Positions 24,901 to 32,644 of a DNA stretch of 64,000 nt are shown in pieces. Source of the DNA: Kribbella amoyensis. GTDB taxonomy: Bacteria > Actinomycetota > Actinomycetes > Propionibacteriales > Kribbellaceae. The position numbers and the translations under genes were made by a program. The notes under the pieces are model-generated. The model was given only the letters and a program-made list of their open reading frames with translations, did not search any database and was not told where the DNA came from. The stretch spans positions 5,642,001 through 5,706,000 of the forward strand of contig NZ_VIVK01000001.1 of assembly GCF_007828865.1 (NCBI RefSeq), in the 5' to 3' direction. The stretch's first letter is position 1; each line of letters begins with the position of its first letter.

Positions 24901-25282
24901 CACCTGGGACTTCACGTCGACGCCGCCGGACCCGACCAAGGCGACCGGGGTCCCGCCGGCGCTGCTCGACATCGGGTACGACGCCGACGTGGACGGACTC
25001 GGTCGCGCGGCCGCGTGGCGCCCGATGACGCTCGACCTGGTGGTCGGTCACCTGAAGGGGTCGACGGCTTCCCGGGTCACCGGTGCGTCGCTTTGGTACT
25101 CGACCGACGGCGGGAAGCAGTGGACCCGTGCGTTGACGGTGCCGATCGGGTCGCGGTACCGGACGATCATCCCGCCGTGGGCGTTGGTCCCGGGCAAGTC
25201 GTTGTCACTGCGCGCGGTCGCCACCGACGCGGCCGGCGGCCGGGTGGAGCAGACCGTCCTGGACGCGGTGCCGACCCACTGA
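21998..25282 (+). CDS. Secreted S8 subtilisin-like serine protease
   Basis: 1094-residue exported protease. The GTG start leads into a signal peptide (RLFRPAALLSSVALLIPLG). A prodomain of about 170 residues precedes the peptidase S8 domain with D220 (AVLDTGAD), H252 (GHGTH), oxyanion Asn348 and S427 (GTSQATP). The C-terminal 600 residues contain beta-sandwich domains, including a PKD/Fn3-like part and a YDLTVKVLD strand. No cell-wall anchor is seen. It likely degrades extracellular protein. It is divergently transcribed from its probable LuxR regulator and followed by a strong hairpin. Confidence 0.92.
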   Translation: MSPRLFRPAALLSSVALLIPLGGASATASVPSPGSPAGSAVVAESTVTLLTGDRVVLGGPDSSGEPAVTIDPRTPGTSFSVRRDEGRVTVIPSTVANLVPDVLDPALFDVTGLVEMEYDDAHRSDLPVITQGVPAGLRAAKVLRSVGASAGTIGKDASLTNQLTSRRTTTGKVWLDKRLGATGLRSVTAAAPDPYLNQVKAPAAWAQGLDGRGVKVAVLDTGADSGHPALAGKVAEAVDFTGTGSAEDDNGHGTHVSSLIVGNGAGSDGARQGIAPAAELLSGKVLAADGFGQESWVIAGMEWAAEQGADLVNLSLSSAPADGDDLVSNALERLTAQYGTLFVAAAGNRGNLGSNPYTIGSPGVAASALTVGAVDGADKQALFSSEGPTRGTYRLKPDLSAPGVNIPGAKAGARDGSNLYVTMSGTSQATPLVTGAAALMLQRNPAHTWQQLKSDVVNGADISTIYDGWTSGGGRLDLARASAATVTSDISSFDLEYLRYPEKGKRSRVVTLTNTGSTPVTLPVTDAEQNSAKVEAPADAVVASPAELTVPAGGTASTTITVDPALLPDGFWQGGISFGDQVRLAFGAYDEPERYDLTVKVLDRSGAPYAGGKATVFNYVTGGSSNLTLDANGTAKVRLDPGRLSVLSAVTDPAAGTFALAGTAEIPFGQDTTFVADARKAQQVRAPSVAGQPTRLVHSAIGISRHSTSRGLIDFYFFTPEEIAAGKVFVQPTTALTGAGSFEASNRWRLEPVGTVKSGDAAAYELLFARDRFSSPLAPAVSRRDLTRMARVDSTFGSVSGTGPQTVERAWSTVKGNIGWVNRRTVTTPTREVELLTAEPGSRWNQCMTATTATGTKLCDRENLPFAAGARIERDFGLTLRPTVAAASHTKSYLFVDAGLGDTLHSSKPPATAYSERRLALYRDGALVSEVNGGSSYFQIPNGPGRFRLEQSWTLDPALFPRSGRAQTTWDFTSTPPDPTKATGVPPALLDIGYDADVDGLGRAAAWRPMTLDLVVGHLKGSTASRVTGASLWYSTDGGKQWTRALTVPIGSRYRTIIPPWALVPGKSLSLRAVATDAAGGRVEQTVLDAVPTH

Positions 25283-25284
25283 CG

Positions 25285-25342
25285 GCCGGGCGCGGGGGAC
25301 CGGACAGGGGACGCCCGGTCAAGCCTCAACCCCGCGCCCGGC
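25285..25342 (+). terminator. Strong hairpin after the subtilase gene
   Basis: A perfect 13-bp outer stem (25285-25297 with 25330-25342) encloses a second GACCGG/CCGGTC stem. It starts 3 bases after the stop. No T run is present, as is common in this GC-rich group. Confidence 0.7.
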
Positions 25343-25509
25343 TCCCGCTCTCCCTGCCTGCACAGGGTTCCTGTCGAAGCTTGGTTTCCTGACAAAGTCA
25401 CGGATCGTCGTCGTGCGTGTCCGGGGCGCGAGCGATCCGCTCGGATGGAAGGATGTTGGGCCAAGGTGCGTCACCCGGGATTCCGTCCCGATTCGCGGCA
25501 GGAGGCACG

Positions 25510-26928
25510 ATGAGCGAGAGCACGAACGCGGCCACGGCTTCGACCGATCACAGCCGTCCCGAGCTGAAACGCGTGATGGGACCAGGGCTGCTGTTGCTGT
25601 TCGTGGTCGGCGACATCCTCGGTACCGGCGTGTACGCGCTGACCGGCAAGGTCGCGGGCGAGGTGGGCGGCGCGGTCTGGTTGCCCTTCCTGTGCGCGTT
25701 CATCGTCGCGATGCTGACGGCGACCAGCTACCTCGAGCTGGTGACGAAGTACCCGCGGGCCGGTGGCGCCGCCGTGTACACGCACAAGGCGTTCGGCATC
25801 CATTTCCTCACCTTCCTGCTCACCTTCGCGGTGATGTGTTCGGGTCTGACCTCGGCGTCGAGTGCGTCCAAGGCGTTCGCCGCGAACTTCTTCTCGGCGG
25901 TCGACATCGATCCCGAGCGTGGCTCGCTGTTGATGATCACCGCGCTGGCGTTCATGACGTTGATTGCCCTGGTCAACCTCCGGGGCGTCGGCGAGAGCGT
26001 CAAGGCCAACGTCGTGCTGACCTGTGTCGAGCTGTCCGGGTTGCTGATCGTGATCGGGATCGGGGCCTGGGCGCTGGCCGGTGGGGACGGCGACACCTCG
26101 CGGCTGACCGACTTCAACGTGCCCGAGGGGGAGAGCCCGTTCGGCGCGGTGACCGCGGCGACCGCGCTGGCGTTTTTCGCGATGGTCGGCTTCGAGGACT
26201 CGGTGAACATGGCCGAGGAGACGAAGGACCCGGTCAAGATCTTCCCGAAGATCATGCTGATCGGCCTGTCGGTCACCGGTGTCATCTACATCCTGGTGGC
26301 GATCTCGGCGGTCACCCTGGTCTCGCCCGAAGAGCTGAACCAGGGCTCCACGCCACTGCTCAAGGTGGTCTCGGCCGGCGCGCCCGGCTTCCCGCTGGAG
26401 ATCTTCGCCTGGATCACGATGTTCGCGGTGGCCAACTCGGCGCTGATCAACATGCTGATGGCCAGCCGCCTGCTGTACGGCATGTCGCACGAGCGGGTTC
26501 TGCCCGGACCGCTCGGCCGGGTGCTGCCGAGCCGGCGGACGCCGTGGGTCGCGATCCTGTTCACCACGGTGCTCGCGTTCTTCCTGATCGGATACGCCGA
26601 CCTCACCGCGCTCGGTGGGACGACGGCGCTGCTGTTGCTCTGCGTGTTCGCGATCGTCAACGTGGCCGTGCTCGTGCTGCGCCGGGACAAGGTCGAGCAC
26701 AAGCACTTCCACGCTCCGACCGTGCTGCCGATCCTCGGCGTCGTGCTGTGTGTCTACCTGGCCAGCCCGTTGTCGGGCCGGGCCGGCGCGGACTACAAGA
26801 TCGCCGGCTGGCTGATGCTGGTCGGGATCGGGCTGTGGGCGCTGACCTGGCTGCTGAACAAGTACGTGTTCAAGCGCCGCTCCGACTTCGACCCGACGCA
26901 CATCGACTCGGGCGGCCCGGTCAACTAG
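25510..26928 (+). CDS. APC-family amino acid permease
   Basis: 472-residue membrane transporter with about 12 hydrophobic spans. The first span carries GDILGTGVYALTGKVAG, the APC glycine-rich substrate-binding motif. The AFFAMVGFEDSVNMAEETK segment matches the CAT/YfnA/YcaM-type cationic or ethanolamine-like permeases. ATG 25510 is chosen because AGGAGG lies 4 bases ahead. It imports or exchanges amino acids or amines; exact substrate unknown. It shares CTAG with the convergent MFS gene. Confidence 0.9.
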   Translation: MSESTNAATASTDHSRPELKRVMGPGLLLLFVVGDILGTGVYALTGKVAGEVGGAVWLPFLCAFIVAMLTATSYLELVTKYPRAGGAAVYTHKAFGIHFLTFLLTFAVMCSGLTSASSASKAFAANFFSAVDIDPERGSLLMITALAFMTLIALVNLRGVGESVKANVVLTCVELSGLLIVIGIGAWALAGGDGDTSRLTDFNVPEGESPFGAVTAATALAFFAMVGFEDSVNMAEETKDPVKIFPKIMLIGLSVTGVIYILVAISAVTLVSPEELNQGSTPLLKVVSAGAPGFPLEIFAWITMFAVANSALINMLMASRLLYGMSHERVLPGPLGRVLPSRRTPWVAILFTTVLAFFLIGYADLTALGGTTALLLLCVFAIVNVAVLVLRRDKVEHKHFHAPTVLPILGVVLCVYLASPLSGRAGADYKIAGWLMLVGIGLWALTWLLNKYVFKRRSDFDPTHIDSGGPVN

Positions 26929-28121
26929 TCGACGGACAGGCCCCGGGGTCCTCGGAAGGATCCCGGGGCCTGGTCCCGCCGGACCCGCCGGGCGGTCATC
27001 AGAACGGTGCCCAGGGCAAGTACTCCGAGGGTGGCCGCGAGCCAGCCGAGGGCGGGGTAGCCGACACCGGCGTCGATCGCGACGCCGCCGAGCCACGGTC
27101 CGACGGTGATGCCGACGTTGAACGCGGAGAAGTTCACCGCGGTCGCCAGGGTCGGCGCCCGCCCGGCCAGGCTGAACACGCTGGCGTTGAGGGCCGGGTT
27201 CGTCGCGAACCCGAAGCCACCGAGCAGGAACACCGCGACGATCGCCACCACCGGCAGTCCGGCGGCCATGGCCAGTACCACTGACAGGACGGTGATCCCG
27301 GTGATCCCGGTCGCGAGCGTGGGGAACGGCTGCGCGTCGGCGGTCCGGCCGCCGAGTGTGATCCCGATCAGCGAACCCACGCCGTACAGGGCCAGGACGG
27401 CGGGGACCGCTCCGGCCGGGAGGCCGGTCACGCCGGTGAGCAGGGGAGCGAGGTAGCTGAAGATCACCAGGATCGCCGCGGTCACGAGCGCGGTCGTGGT
27501 GTAGGCGAGCCAGAGTCGCGGGTTGTTCATCGCGCGCAGCTCGGCGGCGAGCTGCGGCGTCGTCGCCGGATCGGGGCGGCCCGGCGGGACCGTACTGATG
27601 ACGCCGGCCATCGCCACGACCGACAGCACCGCGACGGTCCAGAACGCGGCCCGCCAACCGAGGTGCTGACCGATCACGGTGCCGGCCGGCAGGCCGACGA
27701 TGGTGGCGACCGTGAGGCCACCGGCGACGACGCTCATCGCCTTCGCGCGGCTCGTCGGTGGGACCAGACCGACCGCGGTGACGGCGGCGACGGCCCAGAA
27801 TCCGGCGTACACGAAGGCGCCGACGATCCTGGTGGCGAGCAGGATCGTGTAGTTCGGGGTGAGGGCGGCGGCGACGTGGGTGAGCGCGAAGACGGTCAGG
27901 AACACCAGCAGCGCGGTCCGTCGAGGGCGGCGCAGGGTGACCACGGCCAGCACCGGCGCGCCGACGAGCATGCCGACCGCGAACGCCGAGATCAGCAGCC
28001 CCGCATCCGGAATCGAGACGCCCAGGTCCGCCGCGAGCTCGGGGAGCAGCCCGGCGAGCATCAGCTCGGAGGTGCCCTGGGCGAAGATCGCCAGCCCGAG
28101 AACGTAGACGGCGACGGGCAT
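26925..28121 (-). CDS. MFS drug/sugar exporter (DHA1, Cmx/CmrA-like)
   Basis: 398-residue major facilitator with 12 predicted membrane spans. The first span begins AVYVLGLAIFAQGTSELMLAG and a loop reads RRPRRTALLV, as in arabinose-efflux/chloramphenicol-exporter relatives. A GGAGG site supports ATG 28121; the frame is open further upstream but the protein starts normally here. The upstream region holds a GATCGC-ACACA-GCGATC palindrome (28226-28242). Substrate is unknown; efflux of small toxic molecules is the family norm. Confidence 0.88.
   Translation of the reverse strand: MPVAVYVLGLAIFAQGTSELMLAGLLPELAADLGVSIPDAGLLISAFAVGMLVGAPVLAVVTLRRPRRTALLVFLTVFALTHVAAALTPNYTILLATRIVGAFVYAGFWAVAAVTAVGLVPPTSRAKAMSVVAGGLTVATIVGLPAGTVIGQHLGWRAAFWTVAVLSVVAMAGVISTVPPGRPDPATTPQLAAELRAMNNPRLWLAYTTTALVTAAILVIFSYLAPLLTGVTGLPAGAVPAVLALYGVGSLIGITLGGRTADAQPFPTLATGITGITVLSVVLAMAAGLPVVAIVAVFLLGGFGFATNPALNASVFSLAGRAPTLATAVNFSAFNVGITVGPWLGGVAIDAGVGYPALGWLAATLGVLALGTVLMTARRVRRDQAPGSFRGPRGLSVD
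26938..26971 (+). terminator. Terminator hairpin inside the convergent MFS gene
   Basis: A 14-bp stem with one G-T pair (26938-26951 with 26958-26971, loop TCGGAA) lies 10 bases after the permease stop. It is encoded within the last codons of the opposing gene, so it must serve both coding and termination. Confidence 0.65.
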
Positions 28122-28225
28122 CGCGAGTTCCTCCAGCTGTCGGGGCGGACGGGCACCGGCGAACGACCAGGAACAGCGCACTCCACCCGTCCGGATCTCC
28201 CCAGCCCGGCCGACGGCCCACCCCC

Positions 28226-28242
28226 GATCGCACACAGCGATC
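28226..28242. promoter_or_regulatory. Palindrome between MFS and rhomboid genes
   Basis: GATCGC and GCGATC are separated by 5 bases in the 269-base divergent intergenic region. The surrounding DNA also repeats TGTGCGA. A candidate operator for the efflux gene; no regulator gene is adjacent. Nothing else recognisable is seen between 28122 and 28390. Confidence 0.3.
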
Positions 28243-28390
28243 TGCAAGTCGCACATGGTGACACATCCAGGCCCTGTCGCGCTCGTCGGGGTCCACGATC
28301 CGAAAAGCGGGCCGTCCACATCCTGCTCACCCGGCGGTCGCGGCGCGGCGTACCCGGGCGGGTTTTGGGGTAATCGGGCATGGTGGAGGC

Positions 28391-29005
28391 ATGAGCTACC
28401 CGACGCCGGCGCGCCGTACCAGCGACGCGGTCGAGGCTGCCCGGATCAGCGGTGGGATCAAGCTGCTGATCGCGATGGTGGGCCTGATGTGGGTGAGCGA
28501 GGTCGTCGACACCCTGCTGCACGGCGAGCTCGACCGGTACGGCATCGTCGCGCGCGAGCCGGACGGCCTGATCGGCATCGTGACCTCGCCGTTCCTGCAC
28601 CTCGGCTTCGGCCATCTGCTCTCGAACACGCTGCCGTTGGTCACCCTCGGCGCGCTGATCGCGATCGGCGGCGCGGCCCGGCTGCTCGCGGTCACCGCAC
28701 TGGTCGCCGTGCTCGGTGGATTCGGGACCTGGCTGATCTCGCCGCCGAACACGGTGACGATCGGCGCCAGCGGTCTCGTCTTCGGGTACGCCGCGTACCT
28801 GATCGCGCGCGGCATCTTCAACCGCCGGATCGGTCAGGTCCTGATCGGCCTGGTCGTCGTGCTGGTCTGGGGCAGCGCCCTGCTCGGCGGACTGCTGCCG
28901 CAGGACGGCATCTCCTGGCAGGGCCACCTGTTCGGCGCGGTAGGCGGCGTCATCGCCGCCTGGATCCTGGCCGAGCACCGCCGTCCCCGGCCGTCGGTCG
29001 GCTGA
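28391..29005 (+). CDS. Rhomboid intramembrane serine protease
   Basis: 204-residue polytopic membrane protease. The catalytic serine is S127 in GASGLVFGY and the catalytic histidine H179 in WQGHLFGAVGG. The upstream HLGFGHLLSNT motif (H70, H75, N79) matches the oxyanion-forming segment. It cleaves transmembrane helices of unknown substrates. ATG 28391 follows GGTGGAGGC. The stop is 8 bases from the convergent gene's stop. Confidence 0.92.
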   Translation: MSYPTPARRTSDAVEAARISGGIKLLIAMVGLMWVSEVVDTLLHGELDRYGIVAREPDGLIGIVTSPFLHLGFGHLLSNTLPLVTLGALIAIGGAARLLAVTALVAVLGGFGTWLISPPNTVTIGASGLVFGYAAYLIARGIFNRRIGQVLIGLVVVLVWGSALLGGLLPQDGISWQGHLFGAVGGVIAAWILAEHRRPRPSVG

Positions 29006-29013
29006 CCTCAGCT

Positions 29014-29592
29014 TCAGGAGCCGGCGTCCTGCGAGGGCTCGGTGCTCTTCGGGCGCAGCTGCCGGCGGCGGAGCATCGCCAGCATCATCAGGACCGCGAT
29101 CACGCCGGGCACACCGGCCGCGATCGGCAGCACTCCGCCGGCCCCGAGGGTGCGTTCCGGTGCGATGTCCAGCCGCAAGGCCTTGCTCGACACGACCGGC
29201 GCGGCGGCCTGTCCGGTACCGAGCGCGACGTAGACGACGAAGTGGCCGGAATTGACCGCCTGCATCTCCCACTCGAGCTTGTCGGTGTCGCCACCGCCGA
29301 GCGGGTCCAGGTACTGCGTACGCTCGCTGGACCAGTCCTCCGGGTCGACGTAGACACCTGGGTCGACGGCGAAGATGTTCAGGTGCGCGATCGCGCCGGT
29401 GAGCTCCTGCTCGCCGGTGTTGCGCACGGCCGAGGTGAAGGTGATCGTCTGGCCGAGTCCGATCGCGGCCTCGGTCCGGTCGAGTTCGACGATCACCTGC
29501 TGAGCCGCGCCCGGCGGCGCCTCCACGGCAGCTGAGGGGGTAGGCGCCGCGATGGCGGCGAGAGCGACCAGTGGGAGCAGGTACTTCCTCAT
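29014..29592 (-). CDS. Secreted membrane-anchored protein in ABC-2 operon
   Basis: 192-residue protein with a signal peptide (MRKYLLPLVALAAIAAP), an immunoglobulin-like extracytoplasmic part (ITFTSAVRNTGEQELTGAI resembles CARDB/DUF11 strands) and a C-terminal transmembrane helix (GVPGVIAVLMMLAML) ending in basic residues. It is a type I topology partner of the preceding ABC-2 permease, with which its start overlaps by ATGA. It may help recruit the exported substrate. I do not recognise a named family. Confidence 0.75.
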   Translation of the reverse strand: MRKYLLPLVALAAIAAPTPSAAVEAPPGAAQQVIVELDRTEAAIGLGQTITFTSAVRNTGEQELTGAIAHLNIFAVDPGVYVDPEDWSSERTQYLDPLGGGDTDKLEWEMQAVNSGHFVVYVALGTGQAAAPVVSSKALRLDIAPERTLGAGGVLPIAAGVPGVIAVLMMLAMLRRRQLRPKSTEPSQDAGS

Positions 29593-30452
29593 CCGCGGCC
29601 TCCCGCTCCGAGCCGGAGTCGGCTGGACAGGGCCACCGCGAACCCGACTGCCAGGCCCGCGGCGACGGCCGGTCCGATCAGCCAATGGCCTTCCTGGGCG
29701 AAGCTCCTGGCGTTCACGATGGTCCGCCCGAGGTAGCGCAGCCCCGCCGTGAACGGATCGGCCCGCAGCAGCAGGTCACCGAACCAACCACGCTGGGCGG
29801 AACTTGGCATCTGGGTCGGCGCGAACAAGGCGAGCAGGATGAACACACTCACCGACAGGCTGACCCGGTTCGTGCTCGAGAAGATGCTGATCAGCAGGCC
29901 GAGGCCGACCATCGCGAGGGCGAGCAAGGCCCCGACCAGCAGGCCGCTGCGCAACGAGGTGTCGACCACCTTGACGCCTTTGCCGAGATACCACACGTAC
30001 GGGATCGCGACCACGTACGCGGCGAACCACAGCGTCAGCGCGGCCAGTCCCTTGCCGACGGTGAGGGCCCAGCGCGGGATGGGTGCCAGTAGCAACGATT
30101 CCAGGGTGCCGCGATCGCGTTCGCCGCTGAACGCGTCGGAGGCCGCGAGCAGGGTGAGCAGGGTCCCGAGGGCCACGGCGACCTGGAGGGTGAGGCTGAC
30201 GGCCTCGCGCTGTTCGAGGAAGTTCAGCGCCTGGTTGGACGCGGTCAGGTAGGTGGTCACGCTGAGCGTGATCGCGTAGGCGAACAACAGCACCAGGCCG
30301 CGGCCGCCGAGCCAGAGATCGCGGATCTCCCGCCAGGCGACCACCAGCCACGAGCCGCGCCCGGCCCGTCGCGGCACATCGGAGGCACGCTCCACGCCGG
30401 TACCGGCCGGGGTCGTCCCGCCCGGATCGGTGCCGGTCGGCTGGATCGTCAT
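29589..30452 (-). CDS. ABC-2 type transporter permease
   Basis: 287-residue membrane component. A polar N terminus is followed by about six membrane spans, including FAYAITLSVTTYLTA and VLVGAL-type helices. SDAFSGERDRGTLESLLLAPI is the characteristic ABC-2 coupling segment, as in NosY and gliding/antibiotic exporters. It starts 1 base into the ATPase stop (TGATG) and overlaps the anchored protein gene. The three genes are one operon. Cargo is unknown. Confidence 0.9.
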   Translation of the reverse strand: MTIQPTGTDPGGTTPAGTGVERASDVPRRAGRGSWLVVAWREIRDLWLGGRGLVLLFAYAITLSVTTYLTASNQALNFLEQREAVSLTLQVAVALGTLLTLLAASDAFSGERDRGTLESLLLAPIPRWALTVGKGLAALTLWFAAYVVAIPYVWYLGKGVKVVDTSLRSGLLVGALLALAMVGLGLLISIFSSTNRVSLSVSVFILLALFAPTQMPSSAQRGWFGDLLLRADPFTAGLRYLGRTIVNARSFAQEGHWLIGPAVAAGLAVGFAVALSSRLRLGAGGRG

Positions 30453-31405
30453 CAGGCCTCCTCGGTGAAGGCGAGGAAGGCGTCGCTGAGCCGGCCGCCC
30501 TCCAGGGTGAATCCGAGCACGGGCACGCCGGCCGCCAGCAGGCCGGTCAGGGCTTGGGTGGCGGCGGCCTCCGGCCCGAGCCCAGGCGGCATGCTGAGTT
30601 CGAGCTCGCCCAACCGGCCGCCGCCGGTGGACACCGCGCGCACCTGCGTGCCGGCCAGCGCCGTCAGCGCCCGGCCGGTCAGCTCCGGGGGGACCTGGAG
30701 CCGGCCTTGCCGCGGCGCGGCCGCCTGCCGGACCACCTCCGCAACGGTGCCTTCGGCAACCACTCTGCCGCGGTTCAGGATCACCACCCGGTCGCAGATC
30801 TGCTCGACGTCGGCCAGGACGTGGGTACTCAGCACCACGGTCGCGCCGCGCTCGCGGGCGATCCGGCCGATCAGGTCGAGCACCTGTGCCTGGCCCATCG
30901 GATCCAGGCCCAGGGTGGGCTCGTCCAGGAACACCACGTCGGGGTCGTTCACCAGCGCCCGGGCGATACCGAGCCGTTGCTTCATCCCGCGGCTGTACCC
31001 GGACACGAGCGTCCGGGCCCGGTCGGCCAAACCGACCTCGGCGAGCAGCCCGGCCACCAGGGCTTGCGCGTCGGCGCGACTCCGGCCGAACAGCTCCGCG
31101 TGGTACCGCAGCCATTCCGCGCCGGTCTGCCCGGCCGGGTACCCGGCGCTCTCCGGCAGGACGCCGACCCGGCGGCGGATCTCGTCCGGCCTGGTGTGCG
31201 GGATCCCGGTCACCGCGAAGGAGCCGCCGTCGGCGGGCAGGATCGTGGTCAGCATCCGGATCGCCGTGGTCTTGCCGGCGCCGTTCGGGCCCAGGAAGCC
31301 CAGCACGGTCCCGGCGGCGACCTCGAGCGCGAGCGCGTCCACGGCGATGACCCGGCCGTACGACTTGCGCAGGTCCGTCGCCACGAGCGCCGGTCCGCCG
31401 GACAC
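30452..31405 (-). CDS. ABC transporter ATPase (ABC-2 exporter)
   Basis: 317-residue cytoplasmic ATPase. Walker A is GPNGAGKTT, the signature motif is SGYSRGMKQRLGIARAL and Walker B is VVFLDEPTLGLDP, all intact. The C-terminal 90 residues match the regulatory tail of multidrug/NatA-type ATPases. A GTG start is used. It energises the ABC-2 permease encoded next. The region upstream carries a CCTCCA-C-TGGAGG palindrome that could be a regulator site. Confidence 0.92.
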   Translation of the reverse strand: MSGGPALVATDLRKSYGRVIAVDALALEVAAGTVLGFLGPNGAGKTTAIRMLTTILPADGGSFAVTGIPHTRPDEIRRRVGVLPESAGYPAGQTGAEWLRYHAELFGRSRADAQALVAGLLAEVGLADRARTLVSGYSRGMKQRLGIARALVNDPDVVFLDEPTLGLDPMGQAQVLDLIGRIARERGATVVLSTHVLADVEQICDRVVILNRGRVVAEGTVAEVVRQAAAPRQGRLQVPPELTGRALTALAGTQVRAVSTGGGRLGELELSMPPGLGPEAAATQALTGLLAAGVPVLGFTLEGGRLSDAFLAFTEEA

Positions 31406-31460
31406 GGTCAGCCGCCTCGTCGCCGTCCAAACGGGAGCATCTCATCGGCCACTGCCGGCA

Positions 31461-31473
31461 CCTCCACTGGAGG
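31461..31473 (-). promoter_or_regulatory. CCTCCA-C-TGGAGG palindrome upstream of ABC operon
   Basis: A perfect 6-bp inverted repeat with one spacer base lies 55 bases before the ATPase start, preceded on the minus strand by TGACAC. The layout resembles MerR-family operators placed between -35 and -10 boxes. No MerR gene is in the window. Confidence 0.35.
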
Positions 31474-31568
31474 GTGTCATCGGAACCTCGGCTCTGGGGA
31501 GCAGGTGCAGTCAGTACGGATGATGCTCTGCCCGAGCTGAGAGACTCCTGAGGGCTCGGTCGGGCCGC

Positions 31569-32489
31569 TCAGCCCAGTGTGGACGGGTCCGTGTTGGCGC
31601 CGCACACCACCATGACGACGCGCTCGCCCGGTTCGGGGCGGTAGGCGCCCGAGGACAGGGCGGCCTGGGTGACCGCGGCGCCGTGCTCGACCGCCAGCCG
31701 GTACTCGGTCCACAGCTCGTTGCGGGCGGCAACGATGGCCTCCTCGGTGACGAGGACGGACCGGACGCCGTGGGCGCGGACGGCGTCGAACGCGATCGAG
31801 CCGAGCCGCCGGGCGCCGAGCGAGTCGGCCGCGCAGCCGCCGACCTGGACGTCCACCGGTTCGCCGGCTTCGAGAGCGCGGGCCATCGTCGGCGCGACCT
31901 CGGGCTCGACGCCGACCACGCGGGCCCGGCCGCCCAGCGCCGTCGCGATCCCGGCGATCAGGCCGCCGCCGCCGACCGCGACCAGGACCGTGTCGAACGG
32001 ATCCGCCTGCTCCAGCAACTCCAGTCCCAGCGTGCCCTGACCCGCGACGATCTCGGGCTGGTCGTAGGCGTGCACGAACAACGCCCCCGAGGCCTCGCTC
32101 GCGGTCACCGCCGCCGCGTACGCCTCGGCGTACTCGGTGCCGATCTGGACCACGTCCGCGTCGAGGGTCCGGAGCCGCGCGACCTTCGTGGACGGGGCGC
32201 TCTCCGGGACGAAGATCCGGGCCGGTACGCCGAGTTCGCGGGCCGCGTAGGCGACCGCGAGGCCTGCGTTCCCGCCGGACGCGGTGACGACGCCGAGGCC
32301 GGACAGTGCGCCCTGCTCCTTGGCGGAGAGCATCCGGTTGAAGGCGCCGCGCGGTTTGAACGAGCCGACGTGCTGAAGCAGCTCCAGCTTGAGGGTCAGC
32401 GTCGGCGAGACCCGCAGGACCGGGGTCCGCCGGACCCGCCCGGAGATCCGCTCGGCCGCATGCTGGACGTCCGCGGCAGTCACTGTCAT
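31569..32489 (-). CDS. PLP-dependent serine/threonine dehydratase
   Basis: 306-residue fold-type II PLP enzyme. The Schiff-base lysine is K45 in VGSFKPRGAFN, the cofactor phosphate loop is ASGGNAGLA, and VAVGGGGLIAGIA is the glycine-rich loop. No ACT regulatory domain is present, so it is a catabolic-type or racemase-like threonine/serine dehydratase releasing ammonia and a 2-oxo acid. It stands alone; the next gene upstream is the divergent prpE. Threonine deamination yields 2-oxobutyrate and ultimately propionyl-CoA, giving a weak link to prpE (inference). Confidence 0.88.
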   Translation of the reverse strand: MTVTAADVQHAAERISGRVRRTPVLRVSPTLTLKLELLQHVGSFKPRGAFNRMLSAKEQGALSGLGVVTASGGNAGLAVAYAARELGVPARIFVPESAPSTKVARLRTLDADVVQIGTEYAEAYAAAVTASEASGALFVHAYDQPEIVAGQGTLGLELLEQADPFDTVLVAVGGGGLIAGIATALGGRARVVGVEPEVAPTMARALEAGEPVDVQVGGCAADSLGARRLGSIAFDAVRAHGVRSVLVTEEAIVAARNELWTEYRLAVEHGAAVTQAALSSGAYRPEPGERVVMVVCGANTDPSTLG

Positions 32490-32644
32490 GTCCCAACCTT
32501 GCCACGCGCCTTACCGGTAGCGGGACCCGGCCCGTCGCGAACGCCCGGACGCAACGTCGGTGCAACTGCGAGCCGGGTAGACCAACACGGGGGCACCGGC
32601 AAGACTGCAGAGAACCTCACCGGACGGGTGACAGGAGGCCACCG

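Noticed and set aside
28122-28390. Riboswitch or sRNA in the MFS-rhomboid intergenic region
   Set aside because: Only a short palindrome and TGTGCGA repeats are visible; no conserved riboswitch core or terminator was found.
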